A stretch of 64,000 nucleotides of DNA from assembly GCF_043678055.1 (NCBI RefSeq), contig NZ_JBHEQA010000001.1:744001-808000 (forward strand). Reading direction: 5' to 3'. Source of the DNA: Spongiimicrobium salis. GTDB lineage: Bacteria > Bacteroidota > Bacteroidia > Flavobacteriales > Flavobacteriaceae. Under the pieces are notes generated by a model. It was not told where the DNA came from. It saw nothing but the letters and a program-made list of their open reading frames with translations, and did no database searches. Numbering within the stretch: the first letter of the stretch is position 1; every line of letters starts with the position of its first letter. Positions 63,342-64,000 of this stretch are shown here, piece by piece. A program made the translations under genes and the position numbers.

Positions 63342-64000
63342 ATGAAATCATTCCTTTCTACATTATCTTTTGCCTTGGTTTTAGTCTGTTTTTCCTGCGC
63401 TAAGCAAGACAATGAAATTTCCCTGAAATGGAATAAGGCTCATGATGAGGATACTTTTGAAAGAAGTATTACAGGGCTAAAATGGGCGTTGTCCTATTTA
63501 GGATCTACAGTAGCGAATGACTCCACATTACTAAAATTTAATCCCAAAGACTCCATCATTACGCTAGATGCTAATCAACTTGGGTTTTCCAAAGAGGCGG
63601 CCACCGTCCTATCCAAACTGCATTACAATTTTAAAAATACAGAGGCTTATACTATCAATAAAACATTTGACCTTGGCAGGTATGTATCATTGATCTTTGG
63701 GCGTTCCCATAATTATTATGCCATTGCAGGTGTCCCAGAAGATCTCGAGGCATTTGATCAACTTTATCAGTTTTCGGAAGCAAAGGGTTATATTGACAAC
63801 TCCAGCATTTCAAAGGTAGATCGGATCATTTCTTTTTCCAATATCCATGAAAAAAATAATCAAGCTTTTATATCCGCAGAAATAGATAGTATTAGCAAAG
63901 ATACCTTAGAATATGAGACCATGCAGATAATGCCCAACGGACAATTAAAATTTGGTGTTTACGATTTGGACGGGAAAATAAAAAGAGTTGCCAATAAAAA
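63342..64000 (+). CDS. Probable lipoprotein, 3' end beyond the window
   Basis: 219 codons are visible with no stop before base 64000. The N-terminus MKSFLSTLSFALVLVCFSC looks like a Bacteroidetes lipoprotein signal, with C19 as the probable lipidated residue. I do not recognise the rest (EISLKWNKAHDEDTFERSIT and following), which reads as a soluble, mixed alpha/beta extracytoplasmic protein. It starts one base after the second radical SAM gene, so it belongs to the same operon and suggests that the pathway product or its handling reaches the cell envelope. Confidence 0.75.
   Translation, partial: MKSFLSTLSFALVLVCFSCAKQDNEISLKWNKAHDEDTFERSITGLKWALSYLGSTVANDSTLLKFNPKDSIITLDANQLGFSKEAATVLSKLHYNFKNTEAYTINKTFDLGRYVSLIFGRSHNYYAIAGVPEDLEAFDQLYQFSEAKGYIDNSSISKVDRIISFSNIHEKNNQAFISAEIDSISKDTLEYETMQIMPNGQLKFGVYDLDGKIKRVANK

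Overview
The window looks like a chromosomal segment of a member of the Bacteroidetes, class Flavobacteriia, most likely a marine Flavobacteriaceae. The evidence is the start of the type IX secretion translocon gene sprA, two secreted enzymes with C-terminal type IX sorting domains, an alternative complex III/cytochrome oxidase operon of flavobacterial layout, promoters of the Bacteroidetes form (TTTG, about 17-19 bases, TAnnTTTG), AT-rich spacers and weak ribosome-binding sites. Genus cannot be fixed from the sequence alone.

Layout. 1-5.8 kb (minus): sprA (N-terminal 40 percent, cut by the window edge), ruvA and the bifunctional malic enzyme maeB. 6-10.5 kb: an MFS sugar-type transporter, queG, and a NatAB-like ABC exporter. 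10.9-24.5 kb: a secreted M36 metalloprotease, a P450 behind ruvB, a large acyl-CoA dehydrogenase/oxidase, a secreted pectate-lyase-like protein with internally duplicated domains, and a DUF2807 protein. 24.7-36.3 kb (minus): one eight-gene respiratory operon, actABCDEF-coxBA, which moves electrons from menaquinol to oxygen. 36.5-41.6 kb: a SPOR-domain gene converging on rimP-nusA-infB. 41.8-44.4 kb: a cation/proton antiporter and a DUF6624 protein.

44.5-47.0 kb (minus): a small accessory cluster for a ribosomally made, modified peptide of the 'grasp-with-spasm' type. It contains a GG-leader precursor whose core is 16 serines followed by seven Asp-Ser pairs, an ATP-grasp ligase, an unrecognised 67-residue protein translationally coupled on both sides, and a SPASM-domain protein with no radical-SAM CxxxCxxC motif. 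No exporter or protease is encoded beside it. Next to it is a gene-free stretch with three tandem copies of about 112 bp that each carry the 3' end of the neighbouring tRNA-Gln(TTG). This cluster is the strongest candidate for novel biology in the window.

48.2-58.7 kb: a DUF2723 membrane protein, a PhzF-family protein, a thioredoxin-fold protein lacking both catalytic cysteines, a metallophosphoesterase, cutC, a glycosylasparaginase and polA. 58.8-64 kb (plus): a tightly overlapping operon of a nucleotidyltransferase, two cobalamin-type radical SAM proteins flanking a SAM methyltransferase, and a probable lipoprotein that runs off the window. Its pathway is unknown to me and it is the second candidate for an undescribed system.
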